64,000 bases of DNA, from the NCBI GenBank assembly GCA_039613835.1, contig CP154827.1:248001-312000 (forward strand), given 5' to 3'. The notes beneath the pieces were generated by a model. That model was not told the DNA's origin. It searched no databases and worked only from the letters and a program-made list of their open reading frames with translations. This DNA is from Acetobacteraceae bacterium. GTDB taxonomy: Bacteria > Pseudomonadota > Alphaproteobacteria > Acetobacterales > Acetobacteraceae. A program made the position numbers and the translations under genes. Below are positions 30,057 through 40,137 of the stretch, piece by piece (positions within the stretch are counted from its first letter, which is position 1; each line of letters starts with the position of its first letter).

Positions 30057-31391
30057 ATGAAACTTCGTTTTGCTCCCAGCCCCACAGGTTATCTTCATGT
30101 TGGTAATGCACGTCTTGCCATTGCCAATGCGCTTTACGCGCGGCACCACGCGGCGCAGTTTCTTCTCCGCATTGATGATACGGATACAGGCCGGTCCAAA
30201 GCGGAATATGAAAACGCAATCCGGACGGACCTCACCTGGCTCGGAATCATCTGGGATGAAACGACCCGGCAGACGGCCCGGCTCGACCGATATCAGGCCG
30301 CCATTGAGGCGCTGAAGGCAAGCGGGCGCCTCTATCCCTGCTTTGAGACGGAACAGGAACTGGCCGCCAAGCGTGAGGCGCGCATCCGTGCCCGGAAGCC
30401 CCCGATTTATGACCGCGCGATGCTGTTCCTGACGGCGGAACAGCGCGCCAAGGCAGAAGCAAATGGGAGAGTGCCTCACTGGCGCTTCCGCCTGTCAGAC
30501 GGGCATCGCGCCTGGCAGGATCTCGTCATGGGTGAGTGCCAAGTCAAACTCACCGCGATTTCCGACCCCGTGCTGGTGCGGGCGGATGGCACCATCCTTT
30601 ACACCCTCGCTTCCGTCGTTGATGACCTCGAACTCGGCGTGACCCACATTATTCGTGGTGAAGATCACATCACCAATACGGGGGTTCAGCTCGATATTAT
30701 CGACGCTTTGGCCGGGCCGAATGCACGCTTTATCTTTGCCCACCTGCCGCTCCTGCTGGATGAAGGCGGGGGTAAATTATCCAAGAGGTTCGATTCCCTT
30801 TCCCTCAAATCCCTGCGTCAGGATGGGGTGGAGCCGGACGCGATTATTTCCTACCTGTCTCGCATCAGCAGTGCCCTCAACCCTGAGCCCATGAGTTTTG
30901 ATGAGGCGACCAGGTCCTACGATATCAGCGCGATCTCCCGGGCGGCGGCGCGCTTCGATATGCGCCAGTTGCTCGGTCTCAATCGTCGCCTGCTTCAGGG
31001 CCGCGCCTATGAGGCGGTGAAGTCCCGCCTGCCTTCCGACTTGCCGGAGGCATTCTGGGACGTCATCCGGCATAATATTGATCTTCTGCCTGAAGCGGCG
31101 CATTGGTGGTCCATCGTCAAGGATGACATTACACCGCCCGCTTTGAAGGCGGAGGCGGATTTTCTCAGCCAGGCCATCACGGTCCTGCCAAACGGCGCAT
31201 GGGATAAGTCGGTCTGGCAATTATGGGTCTCAGCCCTGAAAGCGGCGTCGGGCCGCGCCGGAAAATCGCTTTTCATGCCGCTTCGCCTCGCTTTAACGGG
31301 AGAAGAAAACGGGCCGGAATTAAAGGCGATCCTGCCCTTTATCGGACGGGAAAAAACCGTTCGACGGCTGGAAGAGGCTGCGGTAAACTGA
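30057..31391 (+). CDS. gltX: Glutamyl-tRNA synthetase
   Basis: Class I synthetase charging tRNA-Glu and perhaps tRNA-Gln. It has 444 residues. The HIGH-like motif is FAPSPTGYLHVGNAR (about 5-19) and the KMSKS-like motif is GGKLSKRFD (about 240-248), so Lys and Ser of the loop are kept. Alphaproteobacteria often carry two GltX paralogues, one of which charges only tRNA-Gln; I cannot tell which type this is. The gene is intact and converges on pssA with a 54 bp gap that shows no strong terminator. Confidence 0.94.
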   Translation: MKLRFAPSPTGYLHVGNARLAIANALYARHHAAQFLLRIDDTDTGRSKAEYENAIRTDLTWLGIIWDETTRQTARLDRYQAAIEALKASGRLYPCFETEQELAAKREARIRARKPPIYDRAMLFLTAEQRAKAEANGRVPHWRFRLSDGHRAWQDLVMGECQVKLTAISDPVLVRADGTILYTLASVVDDLELGVTHIIRGEDHITNTGVQLDIIDALAGPNARFIFAHLPLLLDEGGGKLSKRFDSLSLKSLRQDGVEPDAIISYLSRISSALNPEPMSFDEATRSYDISAISRAAARFDMRQLLGLNRRLLQGRAYEAVKSRLPSDLPEAFWDVIRHNIDLLPEAAHWWSIVKDDITPPALKAEADFLSQAITVLPNGAWDKSVWQLWVSALKAASGRAGKSLFMPLRLALTGEENGPELKAILPFIGREKTVRRLEEAAVN

Positions 31392-31445
31392 ATTTTAACG
31401 TGGTGGTGGCTCGCTTTCCCGACAGCAATATGCCCCTGTTTGGCG

Positions 31446-32300
31446 TCAAATGACCACTTCGACTTCCTCCGAAAGCGCCTCGGCCTCTCTCTTCAGCTTT
31501 TTGAAGCTTTGACGGCTGAACGGGATCATCAGTAGATAGACGAGGGCGGCGAGGGCCAGGGCGGCCCAGGGGTCAGAGATCAGGAAGGTCGCGTAAAGAA
31601 CCGTTCCAAGCATAATCGGCAGGATATGCCGTGACGGTATCCTGAAATTCTTGAACGACCAGACGGGCGTCGTGGAGACAAGCAAAGCGGCGGTCATCAT
31701 CAACATGATGGCGGAGAGAAGCGGCTGATGGGCGCAGGTAAAGAGCCATTCTGACTGAATGCGGCGCGCCTCCAACCCCATAAAGAGTGGGAAGAGCACA
31801 ATCAACGCCCCCGCAGGCGCCGGGACACCGGTAAAATAATTCGCGGAATATGCAGGCTTGTCATCATCAGCGAGGCTGGCATTAAAACGCGCGAGGCGCA
31901 GCGCCATGCAAACCGTGAAGAGGATGCAGGGAATAAAGCCGTAGCGCCCCCCCTCCCATTGCAGCGTCCACAGAAAAAGCAGCAGAGAAGGTGCGACGCC
32001 GAAACAGACAAAGTCGGATAGGCTGTCAAATTCAGCGCCAAAATGCGATGTCGCGTGCAGAAGCCGCGCAATGCGCCCATCAAGCCCGTCAACACAGGCG
32101 GCGACCAGGAGCGCAATCGCCGCTTCCTCAAACCGGTTTTTAATTCCAAAGTGAATGGCGCTCAACCCGGCACACAGGCCGAGCATCGTCAGAATATTCG
32201 GGATCAACCGGTTAAAGGACAGGCCCCGCACGCGGGGGCGTCGCACTCGAAGGGGGTTGAGGCGTCTCAGGCGCCGCTTTCTGACTCGGTTATTTGACAT
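31446..32300 (-). CDS. pssA: CDP-diacylglycerol--serine O-phosphatidyltransferase
   Basis: Integral membrane enzyme making phosphatidylserine, the precursor of phosphatidylethanolamine. The 284-residue protein begins with a very basic stretch (NNRVRKRRLRRL), then membrane helices. The CDP-alcohol phosphotransferase motif is complete: DGLDGRIARLL followed by G, D and D in HFGAEFDSLSD (about 85-110). The ATG at 32300 lies 10 bp after the psd stop; an in-frame TTG at 32324 is possible. It is the second gene of a psd-pssA operon. Confidence 0.92.
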   Translation of the reverse strand: MSNNRVRKRRLRRLNPLRVRRPRVRGLSFNRLIPNILTMLGLCAGLSAIHFGIKNRFEEAAIALLVAACVDGLDGRIARLLHATSHFGAEFDSLSDFVCFGVAPSLLLFLWTLQWEGGRYGFIPCILFTVCMALRLARFNASLADDDKPAYSANYFTGVPAPAGALIVLFPLFMGLEARRIQSEWLFTCAHQPLLSAIMLMMTAALLVSTTPVWSFKNFRIPSRHILPIMLGTVLYATFLISDPWAALALAALVYLLMIPFSRQSFKKLKREAEALSEEVEVVI

Positions 32301-32310
32301 GTTCGCGATA

Positions 32311-32988
32311 TTAAAGTTTTGCAATCACCGTCTCGCCGCCGACCATTTTCTGACCGACACTGACCAGAGGCGTAACGCCGTGCGGCAGGTAAAGATCGGT
32401 GCGGGAGCCGAAACGGATCAGCCCGAAGCGCTCACCTGGCTCATAAGTGCTGCCCTCTTCCGCATAGCAGACGATCCTTCGGGCGATGAGGCCGGCAATT
32501 TGGACGATGGCCATATGACGCCCGTCATCCAGCGTCAGGCGGACTTCATTCCTTTCATTGAGATCTGAGGCTTTGTCGAGACTGGCATTGATGAATTGCC
32601 CCTCATGATAGGCGACGCGCGTGACGACCCCTTTTGACGGCATCCGGTTAATATGCACATCCAACACGGAAAGAAACGTGGCAATGCGCCAGACAGGCTG
32701 ATTCCCCATATCCAATGCTGCCGGCGGGGTGGCTAGTTCCACCGATGTGATGTGGCCATCCGCCGGCGCGAGGGCCAGGTTGGCGCGTACAGGGGAAACA
32801 CGTTTCGGGTCGCGGAAAAAATAAAGGCAGAAGACAAGTCCCGCCAGCCCGACATGCCCGACCCACCGCGTCGCCCGCCATGGCGTGGCGCGGCCGATCA
32901 GGGTGAGAAGCCCCGTTAAAGCGAGGAAGGGAGTCGCCGCTTTATGAGGGGGGGCGATGACGGTTCGGATTGATTGCAAAAGGGACAT
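32311..32988 (-). CDS. psd: Phosphatidylserine decarboxylase (short, archaeal-type)
   Basis: Pyruvoyl enzyme converting phosphatidylserine to phosphatidylethanolamine. The 225 residues match the short bacterial/archaeal-type Psd. There is a membrane segment near the N-terminus (WVGHVGLAGLVFCLYFF), followed by RDPKR, APADGHI near 76, VLDVHINRMP near 107 and the self-cleavage site RFGSRTDLYLP near 194-204, where the Gly-Ser bond is cut. I chose the ATG at 32988 (AAAGG upstream) over the longer frame to 33078. With pssA it forms the PE pathway. Confidence 0.92.
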   Translation of the reverse strand: MSLLQSIRTVIAPPHKAATPFLALTGLLTLIGRATPWRATRWVGHVGLAGLVFCLYFFRDPKRVSPVRANLALAPADGHITSVELATPPAALDMGNQPVWRIATFLSVLDVHINRMPSKGVVTRVAYHEGQFINASLDKASDLNERNEVRLTLDDGRHMAIVQIAGLIARRIVCYAEEGSTYEPGERFGLIRFGSRTDLYLPHGVTPLVSVGQKMVGGETVIAKL

Positions 32989-33181
32989 AGTAAAACCTTT
33001 ACTGCCTGCACCGGCCGGGGTGGTCAAACGACGCCGACCGACCGGCATATGGAGCGTATCAGCCTGTGATGGTGCCAACCCTACATGATGTTACGCGGTT
33101 TAACGAGGGGTTTAGACCGGAAGAGGCACCGGAGAGGGCGACGAGACCCGGAACGACGCCGCACGGACAGGGCGCATCCCC

Positions 33182-34070
33182 TCAAGTCGGAAAAAACTGT
33201 CGGACAATGCGGCGTGTGATTTCCACGATGAGCCGATCCTGCGCCCGGCGACTCAGCGTCGTGCCTGTAGATATATGGCGACCGACATCATCCTGCCGTC
33301 ACGGAAATTGACGAAACCAATATCGCCGCGCGTACCGTATGCGCCCGCGCCGGATTTGTCATAGACATCCGCCGTGCGCCCCAGCTCGGATTGTATCAGG
33401 GAGGATGTTAGCGGGGCATTGCGCATCCAATGGGTGAGGCGTTGCCGGGAGGGGCGGGACAGGACGTTACCGGTCAAAATCTTTTCAATATTGCAGCGCA
33501 TGGCCTCGGGAGAGGTTGTGTCTCGCTCATCACCCGTTTCCGCTGCGTTCAAAGCCGGTTCATAACGGTCAAGGCGGGAGACAGGGTCATTGATCTGCCT
33601 TGCAAATCGCGTCCAGCCGGCTGGGCCGTCTAATTCCCGCAAGATAAGATATTAGCCGCGCAATTATCGCTCTGCTGGATGGCGGCAGCGCAGATCGCGC
33701 TCAAATACATACCGCCTTCGCGAAGGTGATGTTTCGCGACAGGGGCGTAGGATTGAATGTCCTTCTCCGAATAGCGGATAAATTGTCGCAAATCCCGCTT
33801 GCCCGAGTCCACCAGCGCCAGCAGGGCGGCGACAGAGATGAATTTATGCGTGCTGCACATGGGAAAAAGTTGGTCGGGCTGAAATGCGAGAGCGCGCCTC
33901 TCGCCGTGAACCCGCGCGGAAAAACCAATCCGACCGCCCGCGCGCTTCTGTAGTGCGTCGACATCTCGCGCCCCACTTAAACCGCGATTCCTGCGCTGAA
34001 AGCCCGTGGCGCCAGCGCGGCGCTGACGCCTGAAGCCAGAATTTCTCGACGGATCCGGGAGGTGAGACAT
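33182..34070 (-). pseudogene. Class A beta-lactamase, broken by several frameshifts
   Basis: All class A landmarks survive but in different frames. The start ATG at 34070 reads MSHLPDPSR, and a signal peptide continues in a second frame (REILASGVSAALA PRAFSA), possibly of twin-arginine type. The frame then returns for DALQKRAGGRIGFSARV, the active-site STHK and the SDN loop. It shifts again near 33640 into RELDGPAGWTRFAR, the YEPALN motif (general-base Glu) and DKSGAGAYGTRGD (KSG motif), and shifts once more near 33262, where a third frame carries the C-terminal helix TLSRRAQDRLIVEITRRI to a stop at 33184. Four lesions make it non-functional. Confidence 0.88.
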
Positions 34071-34234
34071 CGTTCGGGCGCCTCGCGGTGTCAAGAGAAG
34101 CGCGTTGCGTCCTTCTGCGCGCATCAACTCATTCTGCCGCAAAAATGCCCTCCCGGCACGTTCCTTTTTTCGACAGGCGTCGGGACGTGCTATTCCCTGT
34201 CAGGCGCTCTTAATTTTCAGCGGTGAGACCAAGG

Positions 34235-34954
34235 ATGAAAATGCACGTCACCCCCCTTCGAGCCTTCGGGGATAATTACATATGGATGATCAATGATCCG
34301 CAAACCGGAACGATTGCGGCGGTGGACCCTGGTGAGGCCGCGCCCGTTTTCGAAGCGTTGGAAGGTGCACCGTTGGATGCGATCCTGCTGACCCATCATC
34401 ATCAGGACCATATTGGCGGTGCGGAGGCTTTGCGTTCAGTTACGGGGGCGCGCATTATCGGGGCGGCGTCCCAGGCCCATCGACTGCCGCGCCTAGATGT
34501 GGCCGTCAAAGAAGGGGACGTCATTGAGGTGGGGGCGTTGCGCGGCAACATCATTGAAACGCCTGGCCATGTGCTGGGGCATCTCAGCTTTTTCTTCCCG
34601 GAAGAGACGGCTTTATTCAGTGGGGACACGTTATTCAGTATGGGGTGCGGTCGCCTGTTTGAGGGGACGCCGGAAATGATGTTTGAAACGCTGAAGAAAT
34701 ATGCCGCCCTGCCCGATGAGACGAAACTCTATTGCGGGCATGAATACACATTGTCCAACCTCGCTTTTGCCCGCACCCTCAACCCCAATGATGAAGCTTT
34801 ACGTGCTTACGACCTGAAAGCGCGGGCCTTGCGTGACACCGGGCAGCCGACCCTGCCAAGCCTTTTGGGGGAGGAGCGGCAGCTCAATCCTTTCCTCACC
34901 GCCAATACCAGCGGGAAACTTGGCCAGTTGCGGGCTTTGAAAGACTCTTTCTGA
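34235..34954 (+). CDS. gloB: Hydroxyacylglutathione hydrolase (glyoxalase II)
   Basis: Metallo-beta-lactamase-fold enzyme that hydrolyses S-lactoylglutathione in methylglyoxal detoxification. About 239 residues. The metal site THHHQDHIGG is near 52-61, followed by ETPGHVLGH (about 106), FSGDTLFSMGCGRLFEG (about 126-142) and CGHEYTLSN (about 168). The start is uncertain among GTG 34223, ATG 34235 and ATG 34241; I use 34235. It converges on the DUF2125 gene with only 5 bp between the stops. Confidence 0.9.
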   Translation: MKMHVTPLRAFGDNYIWMINDPQTGTIAAVDPGEAAPVFEALEGAPLDAILLTHHHQDHIGGAEALRSVTGARIIGAASQAHRLPRLDVAVKEGDVIEVGALRGNIIETPGHVLGHLSFFFPEETALFSGDTLFSMGCGRLFEGTPEMMFETLKKYAALPDETKLYCGHEYTLSNLAFARTLNPNDEALRAYDLKARALRDTGQPTLPSLLGEERQLNPFLTANTSGKLGQLRALKDSF

Positions 34955-34959
34955 CAGTA

Positions 34960-35955
34960 TCAGGAGGGGGAGGAGAGGGTGAGCGCATCAAAAAGCGTCC
35001 GTAACTGCCCATGTGCGGCGGGTTCAATCTGCCAATGCTGGACGCGAAGGCTGAAAATCACGTGGTCCGGCATGCTTTCGTCCATTTTTTCCATTAGATC
35101 CATCAGACGCGCGCGCGCGACGTCCTCTATCGGCGAATGTTGCGCGCCGCGCCAATCCTCAATGGCCGAGCGGATATTCTGTATCTCTGTTGTCAATCCT
35201 CCATCGCCCTGACCGTCAATTTTACCCGATAGAAGCACGGCGAGCGGACCGACATACCCCGCGACCTTCTGAATGTAGGCGCGGCTCAAGTGAAGGGCGC
35301 CGGAAGAGGCGTCTGGCTGCAAATCAAGCGCTGCTTTAATATGCGCGTCTGAGAGCGCCATGGAGAGCAGCGGGAAAGATCCGGAATTGTCCGTCCCGAA
35401 TGTCGGTGACAGAGTGAGTCGATCAGACTGTGCGAAGAGGGCGCCACTGAGAAGCTTCTGCGCATTAGGTGGCTGGATGAGGATAACGCCATCCAAATGC
35501 GGTGCCGCGATGGAAATAGCGGGCTCGGACTGGGACATGATGGAGAGATTGGTGACGTGAAAGCCGGTCCAACGACCCAGGCGATTGAGCTTGAGATAAA
35601 CGGATGAAGCCGTCGTAACATCCCCCTCATCACGCCGCGAGATCACAATCGAGAAATCAAGGCGCGGCCGCATAAAGGGGTGATGGGTCACGGTAAGAAC
35701 GCGCGCTGAAAAATGGTGCCGCGCATCATCATGGATATCAATGTCACGATAAGTGACCGCCGCCCCGAACAGGCGCGTCTGCTTTTGGATTGCCGGGTCG
35801 TAGGCTACTTGCCAGCCATGCGCTTTCATCGCGCTGATCACGTGATGCATCTGCCGGTCAAGCATATGACGGGCTGACCAGGACGCAGCCACATGGACGA
35901 TAATTGTGCAAATGAGGCACACAGAAAAGCTTTTGATCAGCGTCCACGTGGTCAT
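34960..35955 (-). CDS. DUF2125-family membrane-anchored protein
   Basis: A 331-residue protein of a family of unknown function common in Rhodospirillales and related groups. An N-terminal membrane anchor or uncleaved signal (TLIKSFSVCLICTIIVHVAA) is followed by a large exported domain of mostly beta-strand character. The ATG at 35955 has AAAGGA at a good distance; the frame extends upstream to 36033 but that stretch is hydrophilic and not conserved-looking. No neighbour hints at a role. Confidence 0.75.
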   Translation of the reverse strand: MTTWTLIKSFSVCLICTIIVHVAASWSARHMLDRQMHHVISAMKAHGWQVAYDPAIQKQTRLFGAAVTYRDIDIHDDARHHFSARVLTVTHHPFMRPRLDFSIVISRRDEGDVTTASSVYLKLNRLGRWTGFHVTNLSIMSQSEPAISIAAPHLDGVILIQPPNAQKLLSGALFAQSDRLTLSPTFGTDNSGSFPLLSMALSDAHIKAALDLQPDASSGALHLSRAYIQKVAGYVGPLAVLLSGKIDGQGDGGLTTEIQNIRSAIEDWRGAQHSPIEDVARARLMDLMEKMDESMPDHVIFSLRVQHWQIEPAAHGQLRTLFDALTLSSPS

Positions 35956-36219
35956 AAAGAAGTGTCCTTTAATGTCACGTTTCGGGTTCGAAGCGGTTTT
36001 CTCCTGACTTCCCCGCGATTCCCGGTGAGTCAAGTTATCCCCAGCGTGCGCTCCGAGTTTCTTAACTAAAATTTTGCCAACGCGGCATGTTTTGTTGAAA
36101 AACGAAGCGTATCGGGTCCTGGCGGGGGCTGGGGTCTTAATAAACGGGAAATACCGTCTTACCGTTGTTTTTACTTGTAAAAATCAGGGTAGAGAGAGTC
36201 GTTTCGTTTCCGGTGTCGT

Positions 36220-37023
36220 TCAGCCCGGCGCGTCGAGGGCCGCGCCTTTATTCCCTTGGGGCATGGCTGCGACAATGTTCTCTTCAGTTACGTCCACAGA
36301 GTTATCCACATGGTTATACAAGCCTGCGGATTTTTCCAGAGCCTGCCAGGAGGCATCGATCGTGGCGATAAGGTTTCTGCAGCTTCTATCCATGGCCAAA
36401 GCGGGGCCGATGACGATTTTCAAGGTGCCGGGAAATTTCGTCCAGCCCTTGCGGGGCCAGAAAAGACCTGAATTTGTGGCGACAGGTACGACGGGCGCAT
36501 TGGCCTGTTTCGCCAGCGCCATGATGCCGGGCTGAAGTGGCACACGCTCTCCCGGTTTGACGCGCGTGCCCTGCGGGAAAATAATCACCTGACGTCGATA
36601 ATCGAAACGATCCTGTGTATCCCGGATCAGGCAGCGAAGCGCTTTTGACCCGGCTGAGCGCTCAACCGGGATCATCCCGGATAATATCAGCATCGGGCCG
36701 ACAAGGGGGATGCGTGTCAGCTCCTTCTTGATGATGTAGGCCGGCCTTTCCACAAGGTTCATCCAGACGAACCCGTCAAAAAATGACTGATGTTGGGAAG
36801 CAATCAGGCACGGCGTGTTGGGAATATTTTCCCGTCCGATAATGACGATTTCAATCCCGCATATTTTGCTGAGTCCCAGAAGCGTCAGGCGGCTCCAGAG
36901 CCGGGCATAGGTCAATGCGCAATCCCGGCGCTTGAGGAGGCGGAGAGGCAATGCGCCCAGTCCCATGATAATGGTCAGTATAAAAAAATAGAGCTGGAAA
37001 AATATGCTTCGCGCGACGCGCAT
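36220..37023 (-). CDS. plsC: 1-acyl-sn-glycerol-3-phosphate acyltransferase
   Basis: Inner-membrane enzyme that adds the second acyl chain to lysophosphatidate. It has 267 residues, with an N-terminal membrane segment (FFQLYFFILTIIMGLGALPL). The catalytic HX4D is in ASQHQSFFDG (about 76-85), and the phosphate-binding FPQGTR is near 149. It is read on the minus strand in the same direction as the YdcF-like gene 57 bp upstream. The 186-bp region after its end (toward the DUF2125 start) lies between genes of the same strand. Confidence 0.93.
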   Translation of the reverse strand: MRVARSIFFQLYFFILTIIMGLGALPLRLLKRRDCALTYARLWSRLTLLGLSKICGIEIVIIGRENIPNTPCLIASQHQSFFDGFVWMNLVERPAYIIKKELTRIPLVGPMLILSGMIPVERSAGSKALRCLIRDTQDRFDYRRQVIIFPQGTRVKPGERVPLQPGIMALAKQANAPVVPVATNSGLFWPRKGWTKFPGTLKIVIGPALAMDRSCRNLIATIDASWQALEKSAGLYNHVDNSVDVTEENIVAAMPQGNKGAALDAPG

Positions 37024-37080
37024 GACGTGTCCCTACCAATGTTCCCAAACGTGCAAAAGTGGCACGCTGTGTCAAGATAA

Positions 37081-37668
37081 TCAAATGTCAGGTTTCAGAT
37101 TTTCCCCACGCGAAAAACGCAATAGCGAGCCGAGCCATTTCATATATTCGACAGTCAGAAGGCGCGCTGTATAAAGGCTGGAAGGGTGTCGCAGGGCGGG
37201 CGATTGAATGGGGTAAGGGTAAAGTTCAACCTCCGGGGCGGCGCGATGGATTTCCATAATGGCGCGGCGCACGTGATATCCTGCCGTGACAACCAATAGA
37301 GTATGAATTTGGTGCGCCCGCACCCAACCTGCCGTTTCCGCAGCATTGCCAATTGTTGAAATCGCGCGTCGGCCAAGCGTGGTGTGATCGGACGGCAAAA
37401 GTGAGAGGGGTGAACCCTCATGCAATCGCAATTGCGGCAGGGTCGTATGCGCACCGACACCGGAGATCAACAGATCCCGCCCGAACCCCCGTTCGAGAAG
37501 GTCAATGGCAACCTCAACGCGCTCCGCACCACCCGTCAGCGCGACAATCCCGTCACATCTGACGAGATCATAACGGCTGCGCATGGCATCGAGGCTGAAC
37601 AGAACCAGCCCCGTCAACCATGCGGCGGCCAGTAAGGCGACGACCAGCAGAATGAGGCGGCGCGTCAT
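37081..37668 (-). CDS. YdcF/ElyC/SanA-family (DUF218) membrane protein
   Basis: A 195-residue protein with one N-terminal membrane helix (LILLVVALLAAAWLTGLVLF) and a periplasmic DUF218 domain: DGIVALTGGAERVEVAIDLL near 40, LLISGVG near 67, ISTIGNAAETAGWV near 103 and LLVVTAGYHVRRA near 122. Family members are implicated in envelope or cell-wall maintenance, but the biochemical role is not known. The start at 37668 is preferred because the helix begins there; the frame continues upstream into the preceding gene. In related genomes a similar gene sits beside plsC, as here. Confidence 0.85.
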   Translation of the reverse strand: MTRRLILLVVALLAAAWLTGLVLFSLDAMRSRYDLVRCDGIVALTGGAERVEVAIDLLERGFGRDLLISGVGAHTTLPQLRLHEGSPLSLLPSDHTTLGRRAISTIGNAAETAGWVRAHQIHTLLVVTAGYHVRRAIMEIHRAAPEVELYPYPIQSPALRHPSSLYTARLLTVEYMKWLGSLLRFSRGENLKPDI

Positions 37669-37732
37669 GGCACGATGTCTTGAAAGCGATGGGGGGAGGA
37701 AAATGCGCAACCTGCCATCATCCCGGGTGAGG

Positions 37733-38137
37733 TCAGATCCGCCGTCCCGCATAAACCGCCACGGTTGAGGCGATGGCAGCGACGAGCATCATCAAAAAGC
37801 CGTCAAAGACCAGATTGGAGGCTGTCAATGTCAGGCCTGAAAATGAAAGATGGGCGGGTATGATATTGTCGAGCGGGCCCAGATTAATGTCAGACTGCGC
37901 GGATACCATTTTCGCCTTATCCGCCAATAGATTCGTTAAAGAAGGCGCGATCTTCCAGATAATACCGGCGATGAGGGCAATCGGCGCAAAAAATTCGGCA
38001 ATCTGCTGGAAGAAATGCGCGGCACAGTAAAGCGCCGCGAAAAACAGGCCGCGAATACCGATGAAACGGCGTTCCGGGCTGTAGGAAGATGCTGCCCGTG
38101 GCGCGTGTCCCATGGGGGCGCGTAAATCAGGGTCCAT
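37733..38137 (-). CDS. Small membrane protein of unknown function
   Basis: A 134-residue protein I do not recognise. Hydrophobic segments occur at about 28-62 (GLFFAALYCAAHFFQ and IALIAGIIWKIAP) and at 108-130 (VFDGFLMMLVAAIASTVAVY). It lies directly upstream of the YdcF-like gene on the same strand, where ftsX is found in some relatives, but the sequence has none of the FtsX features. Intact frame, normal codon use. Confidence 0.65.
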   Translation of the reverse strand: MDPDLRAPMGHAPRAASSYSPERRFIGIRGLFFAALYCAAHFFQQIAEFFAPIALIAGIIWKIAPSLTNLLADKAKMVSAQSDINLGPLDNIIPAHLSFSGLTLTASNLVFDGFLMMLVAAIASTVAVYAGRRI

Positions 38138-38306
38138 TTTGATTATCCCAACAACATGATCGAACTTGTCCTGAAGGGCTTCTTGCCCTGCCTCTCAAAT
38201 CTCTCTCAGAGGTAGCCTTGGACAAGGTTAAATACAATGATCCAAATGTGAAACTATTTGGCCGTTACATGGATGCAGGACGCGGCAGGGAGGAGGTCCG
38301 GCCTGG

Positions 38307-40137
38307 ATGACGTTGACGAATGAAAAACCGCTCATCCTCCTTGTGGAACCTCATGACGCCGCCGCCCTGCCGGCTGACCGAACTGCTTGAGGGGCAAGGC
38401 TTTACCGTGGTCCGCGCGCTGACTGGTGAGGCTGCTCTTGCCGGTTTTGAGCTGTCGCGCCCCGACCTCATCGTGTCCGACTACCAGTTGCCGGGCATGA
38501 ATGGCGGGCAAGATGGTGCGGCAAATCCGCATGAATACCCAGTCGCGTTCAACGCCTATCCTCATGCTGACAGAGGATGGGGGCTGGGCCACACGCGTGA
38601 GGGGCTTGAAAGCGGCGCTGATGCGTATCTCTCCAAATCCGCGCATCCGAATCTCATTATTTTGCGGATGCGCGCGCTTTTGCGGGACGGTTCGGACTTT
38701 CTACAGGCTGAGACAGCGGGGTCCTTCCGGCGGGCGCGCATTGTCATTGTGACCCGACTCCTTGAGGCGGATGAGGATGATGCGGTGGACAGGCCCGCCC
38801 GATGGGCGCGAAATGACGCTGGCACTTCTTTAGGGGAATTTCTGTGGCGGGATGGGCACACTGTCACGACGGTTTTCGGGTCGAGTGAGATGATCCAGGG
38901 AGGGTGGTTCAGCGGGGATGAGGGGCCTGATCTTCTGATTCTCGATCTGACGGCACCTCATGGCGACAGTGACAGTTTCTGCCGGAGTATCGATGCGCGG
39001 CGGCATGATGTGGTGGAGGCTGAGCAGTTCCGGCGTCATTCCTCAGCTTTTCTGTTCGATGCGGGGGTTGATGACCTCGTCCCGGATGACACCGCGCCGG
39101 AGGTGCTCGCATTGCGCATCAAGGTCATGGTGCAGCGCAAACTGGCGCAGGATGCGCTGCGGGAAGAGGAAATCCGCCGCCAGGTTCGGGAAGTCGCCTT
39201 CCAGACGGCGCGGAATGAGGCGCGGGCCGTCGCGGCGAAAGCTGCCATAGCCGAGGCCCTTGCCCAGGCGAATGCCGAATTGGCGGAAGCCAATGCGCGA
39301 TTGCTGGAAACACAGTCCCAATTGGTGCAAACGGCTAAAATGGCGTCTTTGGGGGAATTGGTGGCGGGCATCGCGCATGAAATCAACAACCCGTTGGCCT
39401 TTATCATCGCGCATGAGGAGACAATCGCGCGCGTCCTGAATGAGCTCGCCAACCCACCTGAGGCGCTGACGGATAAGGCGCGGTCCGACCTCATCGGAAA
39501 ATGCATCAATCGCACCGGCGCCATGCGCATGGGCCTTCAGAGGATCCAGAACCTCGTCCTAAGCCTGAGACGTTTCTCACGCCTGGATGAAAGCGCTTTC
39601 CGTCAGATTGACGTGTTCGAGGCGATTGATGACTCCCTCGCTTTATTGTCACATAAGTTCGGCGACGACATTATCGTGGAGCGTCACCTTGCCGCCCCCC
39701 GCACCCTCATCTGCTAGTCAGCACTGGTCAATCAGGCTGTGATGAATATGGTCAGCAATGCGGCGGACGCGATCCGCGCGGAGGGGGCGCTGGTCAGCCC
39801 GGCACAGGGGCCGCTCTGGGCCGTATCGTGATTGAAACATCGCTTCAGCAATCAGAGGAAGGGGCTTTTTACGTCATCAGCGTCGCAGATGATGGGCCCG
39901 GCGTGCCTGCCGTTATTAAAGGCCGGGTATTTGAGCCATTTTTTACCACGAAGCCCGTGGGAGAGGGGACGGGGCTGGGCCTCGCCATTGCTTATGGCGT
40001 CATTGACGCGCATAGCGGCAATATTGAGGTCAGTGAAGCGCGTCTCAAAGGGGGCGCGGGGAGGCGCGCGCTTTACGATGACAATACGGGTCAAATGGAC
40101 GCCATCCGGACTAGAAACAATAGGAAAAACTGAATGA
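38307..40137 (+). pseudogene. Hybrid sensor histidine kinase (REC-REC-HisKA-HATPase), broken
   Basis: The start ATG at 38307 reads MTLTNEKPLILLVEPHDAA and shifts within 50 bases. A receiver domain is then pieced together from two frames: GFELSRPDLIVSDYQLPGMNG, then MVRQIRMNTQSRSTPILMLTE, then GLESGADAYLSKS. A degenerate second receiver (LLILDLTAPHGDSDSF) and a coiled coil lead to HisKA with the phospho-accepting His in LGELVAGIAHEINNP. A TAG at 39715-39717 stops the main frame inside the ATPase domain, whose remains (SALVNQAVMNMVSNAADAI, FEPFFTTKPVGEGTGLGL) continue in shifted frames. Its end overlaps the next kinase start as ATGA, the relic of an operon. It is clearly dead. Confidence 0.9.

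Noticed and set aside
37733..38137. The 134-residue membrane protein as a short ftsX
   Set aside because: Position fits, but length and sequence show no FtsX features.
38320..39717. A functional 465-residue histidine kinase
   Set aside because: The open frame lacks the start of its receiver and stops inside the ATPase domain; the rest is recognisable in other frames, so it is part of a pseudogene.
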